A stretch of DNA of 64,000 bases from Kiritimatiellota bacterium B12222 (GCA_029719485.1 CP120722.1:1860001-1924000), one strand, 5' to 3'. Shown: positions 25,457 through 34,512, numbered from the stretch's first letter. Translations and numbers: made by a program. Notes: generated by a model not told the origin, from the sequence alone.

Positions 25457-28309
25457 ATGAAATTACATCACATGGGTTGGATCTGTTTGGTTTGGAGTTT
25501 TACATTTTCCCTGATGGGGCAAGAGGGGTCCTTGTTGAAGAATGGTGATTTTAGTGCCGTGAATGAAAAGGGAAGACCTGCAGGGTGGACGATTCCTTCC
25601 TCCGAGGATCACGTAGACCTGATCGCGCGGGAAGGGCAACCTGCGGAAAAAGTTTTGAAAGTGACTTTGGGACCGACACAAAAGTATCAGGGACAAATCT
25701 TACAGCGTTTTCCCGTTCAGAAAAATCACATCTACCGTTTGTCTGGAGACATGAAAAGTTCGGCTGACAGAACAGGCTTTTTTCAGTTCAAATTATATAA
25801 AAATAAAAAAGAGCAGCGTCGTCAGAATTTGGGACGAAGTGCCACAGAGTGGAAAACCTATTCCGGGGATTTTTATGTAGGGGACGCGGATATGGCTGAA
25901 GTGTTGTTGCGCTATTACCTGTTTCCAAAAACTGAGGGAACCACGGTAGAGTTTGCAAAAATTTCTTTGGTAGATTTGGGTGAGAAAGTTTATGTGCCCC
26001 CGAGTGTGGAAACTGTGGAAGTGGTGAGTACCTTTTCCTCTGCCGGTGTTGAGCTTCAATTGGCGGGAGATGTGGGAGAAGAAGTTGGTGCCAAATTCCG
26101 CTACCGTGAAGTCGGGCAGGAGGCTTGGCAACAAGGGTTGGATCCGGTGTATATTGCGCATCTCAAGCAATTTCGGGGCAGTCTGTTGAATTTAAAAGAA
26201 AGTACGGCGTATGAAGTCGGGGTGTTGATTTCTGATCCGGAGTATAAAGATGGCGTTGCTTTGGATGAAAAGATCGTCACTTTCAAAACCTGGACCTCAG
26301 ATGTGCCGGTTGTCAAAACCGTTCACTTGCCTGCCGGTATTTCAAATGAGGCATTGACCATTTCGGAGAAGGGGACGGCCGAGGGATGGATTCGTTATGT
26401 GGGCCATCCTGACGGGACCATTTTGGATGTTGGGAAGACGGCAAATCAGGTGGTGAAATTTGACGATGCCGCTTATGTAATATTTGAGCAGGTTACGCTT
26501 CGTGGCGGGGCGAGCCAAGGGATTGTGGTGTCCAAATCAAACCACATTCGTATTCGTCATTGTGATATTGCTCACTGGGGAGACCCGGGGCAAATTGCCG
26601 ACCCTGTGATACCGAACAAAGGACTTTATGTGGATGAAAACGGAAAAGGTATCAATTGGCAAGCCGGCGTGATGATCGCCCCCGGTGCATCGCAGGTTGT
26701 GGTCGAGCATAATTTTATTCATGCCGCCAATGGAACTGCAAACTCTTGGCAGTATGGTCATCCTTTGGGACCACAAGGGGTTATCATGAATAATTCGGAA
26801 GGGAATCACGTGATTCGCTATAACGATATTGTGGGCAGTGAAGACCACTGGTGGAATGATGGGATTGAAGGGATGTGGAACAATAAAGTAAAGGGTGGGC
26901 CTTATCGGGATACCGACATTTATGGCAATTTGATCGCGTTTTCAAACGATGACGGGACCGAACTGGATGGTGGACAACAGAACGTCCGTTATTTCAATAA
27001 CTGGGTGCAATGGGCGTACTGTGGCATCAGTTGTGCGCCTAACTTGAATGGCCCTTCCTATGTGTATCGCAACCTGTTTGTGTTGGGTGAGGAGCGGAAT
27101 CAGGTAAATTTTGCATTCAAAATGGGGGGCGCAAAGTTTAAAAATCAGGGAATGTCTCTGTTGTTTCACAATACGGTTTATAGTTTAAATGCCGGATTGA
27201 GTACGGGGCATTATGGCAGTGGTTCTTCCCCTGTGTGGTCGCGGAATAATGCGGTGTATGCGAAGGTCGCTTATTTGAAAGGTGGCGCTGAGGATTACGA
27301 TCTTGATTATGATCTGATCGCTCCAAACAGCTTTATCCCCGGTCCTTTGGGGAATTATGAAAATGGGGTGTGGGCGCTGCCTGAATTTGAAGACATGGCC
27401 AGTGGTGACTATCGTTTAAAAGCGGGGAGCCCCGGGGTGGATCAGGGGATATTGATTCCCGGGATGAATGATGTGTTTGCGGGCGCAGCCCCCGATATGG
27501 GCGCCTATGAACGGGATGGAACATTTCATCCGGTACCTGTTCGTCCAGACGGGTTGTATGTGGTTCCTGCATTTCTTGGTTTTGAAAGTGGTGCTTCTGA
27601 AGCCGGAACCCTGACCGTCAGCTTAAAAGCCCCCGCACGCTTGGGCCGTTCGTGGACGCTCGTCGAACAAAGCGAGTGGTTGAAAATTACCCCTGCATCA
27701 GGATCGACTGGAGGGAAGGATCAACGCTTGGACGTAAGTATTGAAAATGTACCCTCAGAATTAGGACTGCATCGTGGCTCCTTCACCCTGCGCACCTCGG
27801 ATGGTTATTTCCGTACGGTTCCTGTGCAGGTTCTGGTGCGTCCTGAACACCCGGTTCGCTTGGTGTTGGAAGCGGAAGATGCCGAAGTTGTCGGCAACCG
27901 CTATCAGGAATTTGCGGATGAGAGTGCCAGTGGAGGTGCGTACATGATGATTCCGTATCAGGCCGATCCGGTTTTGCGTTTTAATGACCCTGAGGATGTC
28001 GACAGTGAGTTGGTATTTACATTTAGCGTACCTGAAGATGGACGCTATTACATCTCTGGAAATTTGATGATTCCCGGACCTGACAGTCCCCAACGGGATT
28101 CGATGTATATGGCGATGAATGATGGAGAAATCACCAGATGGAACCTGTCACAAGCCGGTCGGGAGGCCTGGAGTATTCAAAAAATCCAAGGTGGAAGCGG
28201 TTCGGATGGTATGGCTTTTGAGCTCAAAGCCGGTGTGAATGTGCTGCGTTTACTGCCACGTGAAGTGGGCAATCAAATCGACCAAATCATTATCAGCAAC
28301 GAACCATAA
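25457..28309 (+). CDS. Large secreted parallel beta-helix protein with CBM-like ends
   Basis: A 950-residue secreted protein. A signal peptide (to about residue 22, ending SLMGQ) is followed by a CBM-like beta-sandwich (25-178), a fibronectin-III-like stretch (180-275), and a right-handed parallel beta-helix (about 290-690) of the pectate-lyase/alginate-lyase type with turns such as NHIRIRHCDIAHWGD and VVEHNFIHAANGT. The helix ends in the PDMGAYE motif common to such folds. A BACON-like beta domain (about 700-795) and a second carbohydrate-binding-like module (800-950, beginning LVLEAEDAEVV) follow. It probably binds and cleaves an extracellular polysaccharide; catalytic residues are not certain. 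The regulon palindrome sits at its promoter. Confidence 0.85.
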   Translation: MKLHHMGWICLVWSFTFSLMGQEGSLLKNGDFSAVNEKGRPAGWTIPSSEDHVDLIAREGQPAEKVLKVTLGPTQKYQGQILQRFPVQKNHIYRLSGDMKSSADRTGFFQFKLYKNKKEQRRQNLGRSATEWKTYSGDFYVGDADMAEVLLRYYLFPKTEGTTVEFAKISLVDLGEKVYVPPSVETVEVVSTFSSAGVELQLAGDVGEEVGAKFRYREVGQEAWQQGLDPVYIAHLKQFRGSLLNLKESTAYEVGVLISDPEYKDGVALDEKIVTFKTWTSDVPVVKTVHLPAGISNEALTISEKGTAEGWIRYVGHPDGTILDVGKTANQVVKFDDAAYVIFEQVTLRGGASQGIVVSKSNHIRIRHCDIAHWGDPGQIADPVIPNKGLYVDENGKGINWQAGVMIAPGASQVVVEHNFIHAANGTANSWQYGHPLGPQGVIMNNSEGNHVIRYNDIVGSEDHWWNDGIEGMWNNKVKGGPYRDTDIYGNLIAFSNDDGTELDGGQQNVRYFNNWVQWAYCGISCAPNLNGPSYVYRNLFVLGEERNQVNFAFKMGGAKFKNQGMSLLFHNTVYSLNAGLSTGHYGSGSSPVWSRNNAVYAKVAYLKGGAEDYDLDYDLIAPNSFIPGPLGNYENGVWALPEFEDMASGDYRLKAGSPGVDQGILIPGMNDVFAGAAPDMGAYERDGTFHPVPVRPDGLYVVPAFLGFESGASEAGTLTVSLKAPARLGRSWTLVEQSEWLKITPASGSTGGKDQRLDVSIENVPSELGLHRGSFTLRTSDGYFRTVPVQVLVRPEHPVRLVLEAEDAEVVGNRYQEFADESASGGAYMMIPYQADPVLRFNDPEDVDSELVFTFSVPEDGRYYISGNLMIPGPDSPQRDSMYMAMNDGEITRWNLSQAGREAWSIQKIQGGSGSDGMAFELKAGVNVLRLLPREVGNQIDQIIISNEP

Positions 28310-28477
28310 GGGAGGTCAGGGCTAAAACTCTGCTACAGCGATTTTTGTAAAAATGGGCGCTGGTTTCTCCTGACGGCCTCGCAACCGATAGCATATGGGC
28401 GCAGCGCACTTTGCGACGTTTTTTTCATATTCATTAAAATCAGGTATTGTCAAAAAATCCAAAAAAAGGTACCTTAA

Positions 28478-28490
28478 TTGACTATGTCAC
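28478..28490. promoter_or_regulatory. Regulon palindrome, copy B (CBM-like gene)
   Basis: TTGAC-TAT-GTCAC. Unlike the other copies it coincides with the putative TTG and ATG start codons of the gene it precedes, so either translation starts further downstream or the site is in the initiation region. Confidence 0.55.
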
Positions 28491-29047
28491 ATAAAATATA
28501 TCTTCCTCGTTTTTTCCTTCGCATGACTGTCGGTTTTGTGAGTGTTTTGTTTTGTGCATTGCTATTGGCTGGTGATGCGGAGAATGTTTTAAGTAATCCT
28601 GACTTAGAGCTGAGTGGTGATTCTGCGGGGCTGTCTTCCTGGAGGCTCTCGCCCAAGGGAGTATCCGTAGCTTCTGAAAGCAAAGGCCTGCCAAAAGAAA
28701 TAGAGGTCGCCATTGAAGTGCAGATTGGCGAGGTGCAAAAAAATGATGGTGCCCTTTCTCAATCCGTCTACCGCAAAAAGACAGATCCAGATACATGGCA
28801 ATTAAGTGGCTGGTTTAAAAGTGAAGAGAATCGGGCAGGGTACGTGCAAGTGAAATTGTACGATGGGGATTCGGAGTTGGAACGCATTAACGTTGAGTAT
28901 ACTCCAACAAAGTGGGAGGCATTTTCGAAAACTTTTGATGCCTCACGGGCGACCAAAATTATCGTGCTGTGCCGCTGGCGGAATTATGAAAAATACGAAG
29001 GGAGCAAAGTGTGGTTTGGTGGGCTGGAGCTTAAACCTGTAAAGTAA
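28478..29047 (+). CDS. Stand-alone secreted CBM-like protein
   Basis: A 189-residue secreted protein consisting of a signal peptide and one beta-sandwich domain. The domain is related to the first module of the upstream beta-helix protein: both share the order L-S-G-x-x-K-S, then G-[YF]-x-Q-[VF]-K-L-Y, then a Glu/Lys-rich strand and a W-[EK]-[AT] turn. No catalytic module is attached. Start choice is open: TTG at 28478 has an AAGG ribosome-binding site 8 bases upstream; ATG at 28484 and 28523 are alternatives, the last avoiding the overlapping palindrome. It may help bind substrate for the neighbouring enzyme. A strong terminator follows. Confidence 0.75.
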   Translation: MTMSHKIYLPRFFLRMTVGFVSVLFCALLLAGDAENVLSNPDLELSGDSAGLSSWRLSPKGVSVASESKGLPKEIEVAIEVQIGEVQKNDGALSQSVYRKKTDPDTWQLSGWFKSEENRAGYVQVKLYDGDSELERINVEYTPTKWEAFSKTFDASRATKIIVLCRWRNYEKYEGSKVWFGGLELKPVK

Positions 29048-29062
29048 GGGCTAAGAAATAAG

Positions 29063-29113
29063 AAACGCCTGAAAAGAGGACCGAATGTTACGGTCCTCTT
29101 TTCAGGCGTTTTG
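29063..29113. terminator. Strong rho-independent terminator
   Basis: A perfect 20-bp stem (29064-29083 with 29091-29110) with a 7-base loop AATGTTA and T residues after it, directly downstream of the CBM-like gene. An upstream A-rich flank means it may work in both directions. Confidence 0.9.
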
Positions 29114-29394
29114 TTGGTTGGTGTGATGGGTGAAGGTGATTTCGCAATGTCCTTCCAGGACATCTTGAGTGATGTCGGTGATGCGCAGGTGTTCCTGTGA
29201 GGTGATGTTCCTGCAGCCATCTTTTATAGAAGGTTGTTGAATAAGTCCAAGCTTTTGGAAATACGATACCTCACTGAAAGGCAGTGTTTTCCAAAAGAAC
29301 TTCACCTCTGCGCTCTCATTTTTATGGTGGTCGTCAGCAGGTTAAGTGCATTGAATCTTCAAAGACCCTGATGTATGCTGCTCCCATTGGGGAC
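29114..29394. other. Gap between terminator and PEP-CTERM gene
   Basis: About 280 bases hold no gene I can support. A 67-codon open frame on the minus strand (29102-29305) runs into the terminator and has no recognisable family or ribosome-binding site; it may be a remnant. Confidence 0.5.
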
Positions 29395-30369
29395 TTATGA
29401 TGTTTTCCTGCGCATCCGTAACATTGTAAAAAATCCTAAACCAGACAGAAGAAGTAGAGAAAACGTGGAAGGTTCTGGAATTACGGTAATACTCTCGAGA
29501 GTGGTGCCGTAACGGAGTTCGTCATAAATGACCGTTAACTCACCAGCACCGTTATAGTTTGAACTTGTTGAATTGTAATCGACGTAAAAATCTCCGACGG
29601 AAATTCGTAATGATCGACTTGTATCAAAATCAATTTGATTGCTACTACTACGTGATGCACTGGTGTCGGCATAGGTATTCAGGTTTGCCTCAAGTCCATT
29701 TCCTAAGCTCATCCAGTCACTGTAGCTGTCATTATCCATAATCCATAAAGAGGCTTTCCCGCCTCCCGCGTCTCCAACATTGGTGAATTTATTAATCAAA
29801 ATGTAAGTGGTATCAAGGGTGAGGCCCAAGCCCGTATTACTAGTTGATGAATCATATCCGACAGCAGGTGTATCATTGCTTGGTTTATTTGCATAAACTG
29901 ACATTGCACCATTGCCATTTGATTGCATATTCGCCGTGTCCTGATTTCGGATGAGGGAGTCTCCATAACCTCCAGATATGCTATTCGCCGAGATGTTGAC
30001 CAGAACACTTTGGTAAATATCTCCGGTTGCTGTTGCAGTAAAAGGGACATGCGTCAGTGCGTATTCTTTGGTATTGTCAAGGGATGCTGTCACTGACATT
30101 TCCAGTGCACCACCAGAGGTGGGTAAACCCGTGAAGCTCAACCCGGTTGACCGATAAGTGGCTGTTGCGTGTCCTGAAGCATCAGTTTTTGTTGTATAAC
30201 TTCCATTTAGTCCGATTGCTCCTCCTCCGACGGCCTGTCCGTGAATCGCGCCATCGCTGTCACCATAATTGAATCCTTCATATACCAATGTCGTAGCCTG
30301 TAGAGGTTGTGAAACGAAAACACTCAAGATGGGCAGGGTAACTAAAAATGTTTGGATATGTGGGTTCAT
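29395..30369 (-). CDS. PEP-CTERM exported protein, paralogue 1
   Basis: A 324-residue exported protein with an N-terminal signal peptide (ending SQPLQA) and a C-terminal sorting tail: IPEPST, a hydrophobic helix LLLLSGLGFF and a basic end MRRKTS. Such tails are recognised by exosortase systems linked to exopolysaccharide. The mature domain begins LVYEGFNYGDSDGAIHG and is paralogous to the protein at 33526, sharing DNTKEYALT, TATGDIY and YDELRYGT. The function of this beta-rich domain is unknown; a glycan-binding or matrix role is plausible. A regulon palindrome lies 87 bases upstream. Confidence 0.85.
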   Translation of the reverse strand: MNPHIQTFLVTLPILSVFVSQPLQATTLVYEGFNYGDSDGAIHGQAVGGGAIGLNGSYTTKTDASGHATATYRSTGLSFTGLPTSGGALEMSVTASLDNTKEYALTHVPFTATATGDIYQSVLVNISANSISGGYGDSLIRNQDTANMQSNGNGAMSVYANKPSNDTPAVGYDSSTSNTGLGLTLDTTYILINKFTNVGDAGGGKASLWIMDNDSYSDWMSLGNGLEANLNTYADTSASRSSSNQIDFDTSRSLRISVGDFYVDYNSTSSNYNGAGELTVIYDELRYGTTLESITVIPEPSTFSLLLLSGLGFFTMLRMRRKTS

Positions 30370-30455
30370 ATGGGGAGTCCTGTAGGTTTGAATTGTTCGT
30401 GTTGCCGAAATATGTATTCGAGAGGGGGGATGTAGTGGGGAAATTTTCCCACATT

Positions 30456-30468
30456 ATGACTATGTCAA
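30456..30468. promoter_or_regulatory. Regulon palindrome, copy C (PEP-CTERM gene)
   Basis: Read on the minus strand: TTGAC-ATA-GTCAT, 87 bases before the start at 30369. Same core as the other copies. Confidence 0.6.
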
Positions 30469-30535
30469 CAAGGGAGAAAGACTGAGTTTTGATGTTTTAT
30501 TGTGGCCGTTCTTTTTAAATCGGATTGGATTTAGT

Positions 30536-30566
30536 AAAAAAAAGAACCCCGCAGGGCGGGGTTCTT
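30536..30566 (-). terminator. Terminator of the PEP-CTERM gene at 30592
   Basis: AAGAACCCCGC (30542-30552) pairs with GCGGGGTTCTT (30556-30566); the A-run at 30536-30543 becomes a T-run on the minus strand. Confidence 0.85.
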
Positions 30567-30591
30567 GTAGGTAAGTATGGTTTGGGGAAGA

Positions 30592-31263
30592 TTAATTTTT
30601 ACGACGGCAGATCATTAATGCGGCAAAGCCAATCACTAATAAGGTAACGGCAGTAGGTTCTGGAACGGCGGTGATGCTGATGTCGTCAATGTAGAGATTT
30701 TCATTATTGCTACCTGTTTGGTTATAGAATTTTAATTTAACGGCTGTAGCTTCTAAATCACCCAAATAGTAAGAAGAATCAATCGATACACTGTATTTAA
30801 CGAATGACGTAGCTTTTCCTGTATCTGTTGGGTTATTCAATTCTGTGCCAGAATAGTTAAAAACGCCACCATCTGCTTCGCCCTTATCTGTTAAAACGGT
30901 CTGCATCCCGCTTCCAAAATCCATAGAGAAAATAAAGGATTCATTGCTTTCTTGATCATCGGTTCCCTGCATCATCCACCAAGATACAAGAAGACCAGAA
31001 GTGCCCGTGATATCAATTGCGTTGATTTGAGTAAGGGAACGAGTACCACTATGTCGCATAAATAAACTATTGGCTCCTGTATGGCTGGTAGAATTCACAG
31101 CGTAGACTCGTGTGGTGTCGCTCTGAGTCCAATTATCCAGAGTATTTCCACTACCCACAGCATCGTCTTCAAAGCCATCAAAAAAGAGTACATCGGCCTG
31201 GGTGAATAGCGGGAAGGCCAGCAGGCAGAGAGCTGGGAGTAAAAGGGTGGCGGTTATTTTCAT
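30592..31263 (-). CDS. PEP-CTERM exported protein
   Basis: A 223-residue exported protein with a signal peptide (LLLPALCLLAFPLFTQA) and a C-terminal VPEPTA, hydrophobic VTLLVIGFAALMI and CRRKN tail. The mature beta-rich domain (VLFFDGFEDDAVGSGNTLDNW...) is like the jelly-roll 'concanavalin/LamG' domains often found in PEP-CTERM proteins. It is not closely similar to the two paralogues at 29.4 and 33.5 kb. A terminator follows, and a regulon palindrome lies 89 bases upstream, almost the same distance as in the neighbouring PEP-CTERM gene. Confidence 0.85.
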   Translation of the reverse strand: MKITATLLLPALCLLAFPLFTQADVLFFDGFEDDAVGSGNTLDNWTQSDTTRVYAVNSTSHTGANSLFMRHSGTRSLTQINAIDITGTSGLLVSWWMMQGTDDQESNESFIFSMDFGSGMQTVLTDKGEADGGVFNYSGTELNNPTDTGKATSFVKYSVSIDSSYYLGDLEATAVKLKFYNQTGSNNENLYIDDISITAVPEPTAVTLLVIGFAALMICRRKN

Positions 31264-31351
31264 GGTGGGAGTCTCCTATAGTTGTTGTCTTTCCACAGAG
31301 CGTAACTGTGGAAGGATGATTGATTTATGTTTAAAACCTACTATGTATATT

Positions 31352-31364
31352 CTGACATGGTCAA
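31352..31364. promoter_or_regulatory. Regulon palindrome, copy D (PEP-CTERM gene)
   Basis: Read on the minus strand: TTGAC-CAT-GTCAG, 89 bases before the start at 31263. Confidence 0.6.
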
Positions 31365-31596
31365 TAAGGAAATGCACGGATTTAGGTTTAATTTGCACCG
31401 TAGGTAGTTGTCGAAATAGGCAATATTTCCTTTAAAATTCGATGTTTCGGTTGAAAATTATGAATTATGTCAAAAAAAGATTTTTGAGGGTTTTTACAAA
31501 TCTGGTTGTTGTCAGGCTTCGAAGATGAAAACGGTTTGCGTGTTTTTTATCTTTTGCTTTCGCACCTGATGAACAGGTTTTAAGCCTGCGCGAGGG
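31365..31596. other. Gap upstream of PEP-CTERM gene and downstream of regulator
   Basis: The 31264-31669 gap holds the palindrome at 31352-31364, the regulator's terminator and otherwise AT-rich sequence in which I see no gene or RNA. Confidence 0.5.
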
Positions 31597-31646
31597 TAAA
31601 AAAAAATCCCCCTCAGGCTTTTTTAGCGCTTAAGGGGGAGGGGGAT
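31597..31646 (-). terminator. Terminator of the GntR fusion gene
   Basis: ATCCCCCTC (31606-31614) pairs with GAGGGGGAT (31638-31646) around a 23-base loop. The A-run at 31597-31606 gives a T-run on the minus strand. Confidence 0.8.
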
Positions 31647-31669
31647 CGGGATCTGATGACCGATGATTT

Positions 31670-33031
31670 TTATGAAGAGCGTGCGAAGGTCGACGCACTC
31701 GTGGCATTGGCGGGGAGCACGTTGTGTATGCCTAAAATGGTTCGAGACATGGTTGCAAGTTCTTTACAGCCCTGTTCAAGATCAAGTCCTTCACCTAATA
31801 TTCGTTGTATTCCTTTTTGAACCAGTTCGCCGGGGTAGGGAGAGTTGATGTAAAACTCATTACAAATTTTAGGGGTTTCGGTAAGGAGGATGGCTTCGCG
31901 GGGATCGTCCAAATCAAAGCCTTTGAGTGCCGAAGAGCGCCGAACGGGAATGCCTACCTTTTCGGTGGCGAGGTAATCCTGAACTTCTTCGGAGAGAATT
32001 AGACGTACAAATTGATGGATCAGAGAAAAAGAGGAGCAGGAGTTTCGCACACAGATTAAATCTGTGGCTTGTGCGGTGACATCGTGTCCTCCTGGAAAGG
32101 TGGGGAGGGGGACGGCGATCCAGTCTTCGACCTGGGACAAGTGGAGGCGGTTGGTGAAAAGACGGTCTGCAATATACATGGCCGCCTCTCCTTTGAGAAA
32201 AGCGTCATCATCATGAATAGCACGATCCCCTAAGCGTTTGCCCAGTTCTTTATAGTATCTGAGCCCTGCGAGGGTTTCTGGACTATCGACCCGTACGGGA
32301 TCGGGGAGGGAGGGATCGAAAAGACGTCCCCCTGCTCTAAAAATAAAGTTGGTCCACAGGTGGGATTGGGTGTGCCAATTGATGATTTGTTCTGTGGGCA
32401 GTTTTTGTTTCAACTCTTCGATGGTTTGGAGCATTTCCTCTTCGGTCCATCCGTGGACTGGAATGGTGCACCCCGCTTTTTTAAACAACTTCGGGTTGCA
32501 GTAAATTACTCGGGGAGAGTAGGAAAAAGGAATTCCGACCAGACGTCCGTTGATGCGGAACGGTTCGAACGTTTTGGTGAAAAATACGGAAGTGTCTGGA
32601 TAACACTCTTTCAGGATCGATGAAAGATCCATGTATTCTTCATGTCGGGCCAATACATGATGCGTGGTTTTCATTTCCAGAACACTGCGATTGAATTCTT
32701 TGGTAATGCGCAGGTCGGGAATTTCCTCATGGATATGTTCAAGCAGGCCCGGTAACCACGGCAGGCGATGCAGGCTGTCAAATACACTTAGGTTGTCTTG
32801 AAGGATTCGGTTCCGCCAGCCGGGCAATACAAACACGCCCTGACGTGGATGTGCTTCCAGAATGCCGTCGCGGCATAAGGCGTCTATTCCTTGCTGAACT
32901 TTAACGAAAGAAATATCCAGCTCCAGTGCTAAATCCCTGGCGGGGGGGATTTGTTGTCCTTCCTCTAATTTTCCTGTTTCAAGGAGTTGGAGTACATGAC
33001 TTCGGACGATAAAAACTTTTGATGCTTCCAT
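31670..33031 (-). CDS. GntR-type regulator fused to a solute-binding domain
   Basis: A 453-residue one-component regulator. Residues 1-72 form a GntR winged helix (GQQIPPARDLALELDISFV with recognition helix, then GILEAHPRQGVFVLPG). From about residue 85 to 435 the protein has the fold of an ABC-importer family 1 extracellular sugar-binding protein, with features like PFSYSPRVIYCNPKLFKKAG and a KGEAAMYIADR segment. There is no signal peptide, so the sugar-binding domain is cytoplasmic and likely senses a carbohydrate. It lies in the middle of the genes sharing the TTGAC-N3-GTCAA palindrome, and a related palindrome precedes it, so it is the natural candidate regulator. This link is inferred. 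Confidence 0.85.
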   Translation of the reverse strand: MEASKVFIVRSHVLQLLETGKLEEGQQIPPARDLALELDISFVKVQQGIDALCRDGILEAHPRQGVFVLPGWRNRILQDNLSVFDSLHRLPWLPGLLEHIHEEIPDLRITKEFNRSVLEMKTTHHVLARHEEYMDLSSILKECYPDTSVFFTKTFEPFRINGRLVGIPFSYSPRVIYCNPKLFKKAGCTIPVHGWTEEEMLQTIEELKQKLPTEQIINWHTQSHLWTNFIFRAGGRLFDPSLPDPVRVDSPETLAGLRYYKELGKRLGDRAIHDDDAFLKGEAAMYIADRLFTNRLHLSQVEDWIAVPLPTFPGGHDVTAQATDLICVRNSCSSFSLIHQFVRLILSEEVQDYLATEKVGIPVRRSSALKGFDLDDPREAILLTETPKICNEFYINSPYPGELVQKGIQRILGEGLDLEQGCKELATMSRTILGIHNVLPANATSASTFARSS

Positions 33032-33087
33032 ATGAGTTTAGGGTGTAACCGCTGGAGAATAGCCTGTGGGGGATCTGTGATTTAAAG

Positions 33088-33104
33088 AGGTGACTATCTC
33101 ACCT
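33088..33104. promoter_or_regulatory. Palindrome upstream of the GntR fusion gene
   Basis: AGGTGA-CTATC-TCACCT, perfect 6-bp arms, 57 bases before the start at 33031. Its core TGACTATCTCA differs by one base from the TGACTATGTCA core of regulon copies B and F, so it may be a divergent autoregulatory site. Confidence 0.5.
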
Positions 33105-33449
33105 AACTTGCTGTAAATCAATAAATATAAACCAAAAATATGTTTGTAGCTTCGCTGAATGTACCCCGTCAGCTTTCAGGAGGCTGTTTTGTACTTCATG
33201 AACAGGTATATCTTCATTTCCTTTAAAGTAAGTCGAAGGGGTTAATGGTGTTATACGTCTGATTGTTATGAGGTTAATTTCCGGAAAAATAACAGATATG
33301 AATGGGTTTTTGTTCGTTTCTCTGGGGGCTAACATGGTGGGAGGAAGAGGCTTACAGTGTAAGATTCAGATCTTAAGCTCTGAATGAATGCTCTCGAGGG
33401 GTCAAAGGGTTGTACTGAAAATTATGTTGGGATCGTCGCGATAACGCTC
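33105..33449. other. Gap between regulator and divergent PEP-CTERM gene
   Basis: About 345 bases of the 33032-33525 gap between the two palindromes contain no supported gene. A modest stem ATTCAG/CTGAAT near 33365-33386 is the only structure I note. Confidence 0.5.
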
Positions 33450-33462
33450 TTGACTAAGTCAG
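33450..33462. promoter_or_regulatory. Regulon palindrome, copy E (PEP-CTERM gene)
   Basis: TTGAC-TAA-GTCAG, 64 bases before the ATG at 33526. Confidence 0.65.
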
Positions 33463-33525
33463 CTGGTCTGTGTTTTACTTTTGAAAACTCGCTAAGAATA
33501 TGAACCGTCAACCCCGGAATCTCCT

Positions 33526-34512
33526 ATGAATAAAATAAACCTCTCTAAATCGTTTTGCGCCTGTCTTGTGTTGATGCCTTTGCTTGCGGGTGGCGTAGCC
33601 TCCGGGGCCCCATTGGTCTATGAAGGGTTTAATTATGGAGGCTCCAGTGGCGCAATGGACGGCATCACGACTAATGCCTTGGGATTGACAGGGGATTATG
33701 CAACCTCAACGGGTACTTCCGGCAATGGCAATGTACAAACGGCTACTTATAATTCCACCAGCTTGAGTTTTACGGGTTACCAGAGTTCGGGTGGATCGTT
33801 AACGATGTCTTTGGCGCCCGAGATTGATAATACCAAAGAGTATGTGCTGACCTCTGTTGGCTTTGACTCAACTGCAACTGGGGACATATACCATAGTTTT
33901 TTGGCTAATATTGGGGCCAACACTATGTCAAATGGAAGTGCTGGAACAGAGATACGCTCTCAAACCACTTCCAATGTAAATAGCAGTGCAACAAAAGTAG
34001 GCGCTTCGATGACTGTGGCTCCTAACCGTGCAGGTTCATCAGGGAATCGACCTAGTGTTGGTTATGAAGCTGATACTTCTTCGGGGAACGGCTTGGTAGA
34101 TGTGGGGAGCACTTACCTTTATATTTCAAAATTTACAAACGTAGGTGGTGTTGGGGGGACTGCTTCTCTTTGGGTATTTGATAATGCTGGTTTTGTGGCT
34201 TGGCAGAATGGTGGTGGGCTCGAAGCTGATATGGGGACCCATGCCAGTTTTACTTCAACAGATACCCGAGCTGCTGCGAATATTCTGTTTAATTCTAATA
34301 ATTCAATGCGCTTGTCTGCAACTGAGTTTAGTCTTAATTATAACACCGGTGCGAGCAATTATTCTTTGAGTGGTGAGCTAACCACGACCTACGATGAAAT
34401 CCGTTATGGTACTTCTCTGAATGATGTGATTGCCATTCCTGAAGCCAGTACGGGTGCGCTGGTCATTTTGGGCATGATGGCCTTTTTTGGCCTCAGCAGA
34501 AAAAAGAAATAA
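33526..34512 (+). CDS. PEP-CTERM-like exported protein, paralogue 2
   Basis: A 328-residue exported protein paralogous to the one at 29395-30369: LVYEGFNYGGSSGAMDG, TATYNSTSLSFTGYQSSGG, DNTKEYVLT, STATGDIYHS and YDEIRYGT all have counterparts. A signal peptide ends near ASGAP. The C-terminal tail keeps the helix and SRKKK basic end but the motif reads IPEAST, so the second Pro of PEP is Ala; whether exosortase still accepts it is unknown. A UUCG-loop terminator follows. It is divergent from the GntR fusion gene. Confidence 0.83.
   Translation: MNKINLSKSFCACLVLMPLLAGGVASGAPLVYEGFNYGGSSGAMDGITTNALGLTGDYATSTGTSGNGNVQTATYNSTSLSFTGYQSSGGSLTMSLAPEIDNTKEYVLTSVGFDSTATGDIYHSFLANIGANTMSNGSAGTEIRSQTTSNVNSSATKVGASMTVAPNRAGSSGNRPSVGYEADTSSGNGLVDVGSTYLYISKFTNVGGVGGTASLWVFDNAGFVAWQNGGGLEADMGTHASFTSTDTRAAANILFNSNNSMRLSATEFSLNYNTGASNYSLSGELTTTYDEIRYGTSLNDVIAIPEASTGALVILGMMAFFGLSRKKK

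Noticed and set aside
28382..28435. Terminator between the beta-helix and CBM-like genes
   Set aside because: A T7 run is present but the stem before it is short and imperfect.
29102..29305. A 67-codon minus-strand open frame after the CBM-like gene
   Set aside because: It runs into the terminator stem, has no ribosome-binding site and no family I recognise; it may be a remnant.
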